Positions 6,111 through 7,715 of a stretch of 7,715 nt of DNA are shown here, piece after piece (the stretch's first letter is position 1; the number at the start of each line of letters is the position of its first letter). The notes under the pieces are model-generated. The model ran no database searches and had not been told where the DNA came from. It saw only the letters and a program-made list of their open reading frames with translations. This DNA comes from CAYTWW01 sp043801855. Lineage in GTDB: Archaea; Nanobdellota; Nanobdellia; Woesearchaeales; GW2011-AR15. Where the stretch lies: positions 1-7,715 of the forward strand of contig JAZDLQ010000105.1 in the NCBI GenBank assembly GCA_043801855.1, written 5' to 3'. Both the position numbers and the translations under genes were made by a program.

Positions 6111-6995
6111 TTAAGTATCTGGAATTTGCGTATTAAAGTAAAGTTCATGCCTTCGTTCAATATCATTCTTCATTAAGTACGCAAATAACGCAATATCAAT
6201 TAATCTTGAGTTTAAAAACTCATTACATCTCAGATGCAATCCTTCTGAACTAATACCATCATTTGGATGCTTTGCCAAACTTACACAAGGTTGGCATACT
6301 CTACTTGCCCAGCAAGAATAACAGAGATTGTTTCTTGCTTGTGCATATACTTGTAAAGAATTCGCTTGTAGGCTGTGATCTAATCCATCGTTAAGGTTGC
6401 CAAGTGGCATGGTGCCTGCCATACGTTCACACATATAAAAAGTACCATCTCTATCTACATGCAGTACGAATTCGCCAGGTAGACAAATATTTTCCAAATC
6501 GACTCTATCAGGACTAAATGAAGCATTGCGATAAAATAATTTCCTTAATGGTTTATCATAAATGTAAGTAAGTATTTTATTAGGTTTTTTTCCTTCAATT
6601 ACTTGCTGAACAAATCTTATTCCGTACAGTAAATAGGCATCAATATAGTTAAACTGGGACTTATGTTCTTCTAACATATGTTCAGATAAACCAACAGATT
6701 CAACTGATCCTAACGTTAATAAGGCAAAAGAATCATCTAATGAAATGAAAAAGTCAAGAATTTTAACAAAATCAGGAGGATCCCAACAGGTTGCATGTAA
6801 TCCAATTCTTGAGGAGACATATTCAGATGAAACTACCCTTACTGCCTCTATATTTTGCCAAATAAGATTAAAAGTAGGAGAGCGATCTTTTCTAGATAAT
6901 CTATATTTATCATGTACTTCTGGAGGTCCATCCAAACTAACGGTGACAGTCATATCAAAATCAATTAAGTCAGTTACAATTCTATCTAATCTGCT
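6111..6995 (-). CDS. radical SAM/SPASM peptide maturase, part downstream of the in-frame UGA (gene spans 6111-7511)
   Basis: This stretch continues the maturase in the same frame; a separate ATG-initiated reading would start only at 6953. It contains the end of the radical SAM barrel, including TVSLDGPPEVHDKYR, which is the usual SLDGxxxxHDxxR block of peptide-modifying SPASM enzymes. It also has a full SPASM cysteine set, numbered on the 466-residue whole: C343-x12-G-x4-C361, then C397-x2-C400-x5-C406-x2-C409, and C429. These would hold two auxiliary iron-sulfur clusters. The segment ERMAGTMPLGNLNDGLD between the two groups matches the ER...GN..DG pattern of peptide maturases. No Shine-Dalgarno site precedes 6953, so separate translation is unlikely. 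Conservation of every cysteine argues against long decay. Stop TAA. Confidence 0.8.
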   Translation of the reverse strand, partial: SRLDRIVTDLIDFDMTVTVSLDGPPEVHDKYRLSRKDRSPTFNLIWQNIEAVRVVSSEYVSSRIGLHATCWDPPDFVKILDFFISLDDSFALLTLGSVESVGLSEHMLEEHKSQFNYIDAYLLYGIRFVQQVIEGKKPNKILTYIYDKPLRKLFYRNASFSPDRVDLENICLPGEFVLHVDRDGTFYMCERMAGTMPLGNLNDGLDHSLQANSLQVYAQARNNLCYSCWASRVCQPCVSLAKHPNDGISSEGLHLRCNEFLNSRLIDIALFAYLMKNDIERRHELYFNTQIPDT

Positions 6996-6998
6996 TCA
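6996..6998 (-). other. in-frame UGA at codon 172 of the maturase, at the Gly of the TNG motif
   Basis: Read on the minus strand the codons run ATG ACT ACG AAT TGA AGC AGA TTA GAT, that is MTTN-stop-SRLD. Radical SAM maturases almost always have Thr-Asn-Gly followed by Ser or Thr here, so the stop sits exactly on the Gly. A single base change turns GGA into TGA. The frame is unchanged before and after. It may be a sequencing error, a recent inactivating mutation, or recoding. Confidence 0.9.
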
Positions 6999-7511
6999 AT
7001 TCGTAGTCATGACAAATCGCACGTTTGGATTTTTCTTTCTTGCATATTCCATTATTTCACGCACTAATTTCCAATCAAGCGTAGCTTCTCCTCCATAGAA
7101 TTTGACAACTGGCATAACATTATCTTGCGCTAATAAAAAGTCAACTGCTTTTAAACCAACATCAAGTGATAATCTTGTCGATTTTGTCTGCCTATTTAGA
7201 GGGTATGCCATTGAATTAATACAATAGGTACAAGCAAAATTACAATCTTCTGTTGGCATTAATAATACACTTGAAGGTTTACCTGAGAGCTGAGAAATCA
7301 TTTGTGTTGCATCATAATTTGGGTGCCACGGTACCCCATTAACCGCTTCAGCAATATCACTTAATTCTGCAATAGAACCTGTATGTATGGTGTTTCCTAT
7401 TTGCTCATAAAGATACCAATCTCCAAGAAATTGAAATGTTAAAGCGTTTTGACCAAAAAGCACATTGCTTAATAATTCACTTTTTACTTTAACTTCTCCT
7501 CCAGCCACCAT
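6996..7511 (-). CDS. radical SAM/SPASM peptide maturase, N-terminal part up to the in-frame UGA
   Basis: Residues 1-85 form an N-terminal region with FQFLGDWYLYEQIGNTIH and an acidic helix (about 48-58), the kind of lead-in common in peptide maturases and possibly used to grip the precursor leader. The radical SAM 4Fe-4S site is C90-x3-C94-x2-C97 in MPTEDCNFACTYC. The SAM-binding GGE motif is at 140-142 in VVKFYGGEATLDW. The chain then reaches VRFVMTTN and stops at UGA 6998-6996. Translated alone, this 171-residue piece lacks half of the barrel and all of SPASM and should be inactive. Read through, the enzyme is 466 aa, normal for the family. The ATG at 7511 has no Shine-Dalgarno site but a TATA box about 25 bases upstream, so it is a leaderless start of archaeal type. 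Confidence 0.85.
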   Translation of the reverse strand: MVAGGEVKVKSELLSNVLFGQNALTFQFLGDWYLYEQIGNTIHTGSIAELSDIAEAVNGVPWHPNYDATQMISQLSGKPSSVLLMPTEDCNFACTYCINSMAYPLNRQTKSTRLSLDVGLKAVDFLLAQDNVMPVVKFYGGEATLDWKLVREIMEYARKKNPNVRFVMTTN

Positions 7512-7529
7512 GAGATATGTTATAAGTTA

Positions 7530-7541
7530 TTTATATTTAAA
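7530..7541 (-). promoter_or_regulatory. TATA box for the maturase-precursor operon
   Basis: TTTAAATATAAA on the minus strand, centred about 25 bases before the ATG at 7511. It predicts a leaderless mRNA carrying both the maturase and the precursor, and shows that the peptide cluster is wired to archaeal transcription. Confidence 0.5.
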
Positions 7542-7570
7542 TATTCTTAATTTATGAAGCAGCGTGCGTC

Positions 7571-7576
7571 AAAAAA
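7571..7576 (-). terminator. oligo-T terminator after the right-edge gene
   Basis: Six A on the plus strand, read as six T on the minus strand, 12 bases after the TAG at 7589. It would end transcription of the edge gene before the maturase promoter. Confidence 0.35.
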
Positions 7577-7588
7577 CAGTTGTTTGAA

Positions 7589-7714
7589 CTAATCTATTTT
7601 TTTTGTTTTTTTGATATTTTCTAATTCATTGTATGTCTTAAGAATTTTTTCAGCAGTTCCGAGATATAAAACAGTTTTAGTTTTGAAATTAGCGCCTATT
7701 TTTTCTTGTTTTTC
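7589..7714 (-). CDS. C-terminal tail of a small protein with a YLG motif (partial)
   Basis: The frame is open from the right edge to TAG at 7591-7589 and gives 41 residues: a KIGANFKTKTVLYLGTAEKI stretch, then a Lys/Asn/Glu-rich helix ending KKTKKID. It lies outside the automated ORF size range but has clear coding character. The strand ending in YLG followed by xxExI matches the tail at 1-125, so both edges carry members of the same or a related family. The start is outside the window and the function is unknown. Confidence 0.6.
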   Translation of the reverse strand, partial: EKQEKIGANFKTKTVLYLGTAEKILKTYNELENIKKTKKID

Positions 7715-7715
7715 G

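Noticed and set aside
6111..6953. Separate translation of the SPASM half from the ATG at 6953
   Set aside because: No Shine-Dalgarno site lies before it, and the 14 codons between the UGA and this ATG still encode family-like sequence, so the ATG is an internal methionine.
6996..6998. Selenocysteine insertion at the UGA
   Set aside because: The position is a Gly in the family, not a Cys. The 18 bases after the maturase leave no room for an archaeal SECIS element, and the AT-rich sequence after 5874 shows no GC-rich stem.
6745..7098. A 117-codon plus-strand frame across the maturase
   Set aside because: It is the antisense shadow of the maturase gene, whose radical SAM and SPASM motifs on the minus strand are unmistakable; the plus frame has no recognisable protein pattern and no ribosome site.
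7569..7588. Inverted repeat AAACAGTTGTTT as a terminator hairpin or attachment site
   Set aside because: The arms are five bases with a two-base loop, too short to form a stem or to stand out from chance in AT-rich DNA.

Overview
The window looks like a piece of an AT-rich archaeal chromosome, most likely from a small-genome DPANN lineage (Woesearchaeota/Pacearchaeota-like); the lineage is an inference. Supports are an A24 prepilin peptidase with the archaeal type C-terminal domain, an archaeal-style MiaB/CDKAL1-type tRNA methylthiotransferase, and TATA boxes of the TTTATAAA kind placed about 25-31 bases before start codons, which implies mostly leaderless mRNAs. Genes are packed tightly; no gene-free stretch exceeds 300 bases, and I saw no tRNA, rRNA, CRISPR array or insertion-sequence ends.

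Layout. At the left edge (1-125) is the C-terminal tail of a small plus-strand protein. Then comes a minus-strand pair (1446 down to 177): a degenerate cis-prenyltransferase-fold protein followed, one base later, by an unrecognised 187-residue protein. Divergent from it, with two back-to-back TATA boxes, is the prepilin peptidase (1551-2447). It meets, with overlapping stop codons, the minus-strand tRNA methylthiotransferase (2444-3706). Upstream of that is a DsbB-family thiol oxidoreductase (3740-about 4303/4327), divergent from a plus-strand membrane protein with a prion-like Gln/Asn/Gly tail (4416-5129). A second plus-strand membrane protein (5243-5809) follows from its own promoter.

The most interesting part is the right third, all on the minus strand: a radical SAM/SPASM peptide maturase (7511-6111) followed 18 bases later, behind a strong Shine-Dalgarno site, by a 72-residue peptide whose last 20 residues carry four cysteines (6092-5874). 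This is the layout of a minimal RiPP (ribosomally made, post-translationally modified peptide) system, here with an archaeal promoter. The maturase frame is broken by exactly one UGA, which replaces the glycine of the conserved Thr-Asn-Gly motif, while everything after it, including a complete SPASM cysteine set, is intact.

At the right edge (7714-7589) is the C-terminal tail of another minus-strand protein that resembles the one at the left edge. All eleven gene ends use TAA (8) or TAG (3); none uses TGA.
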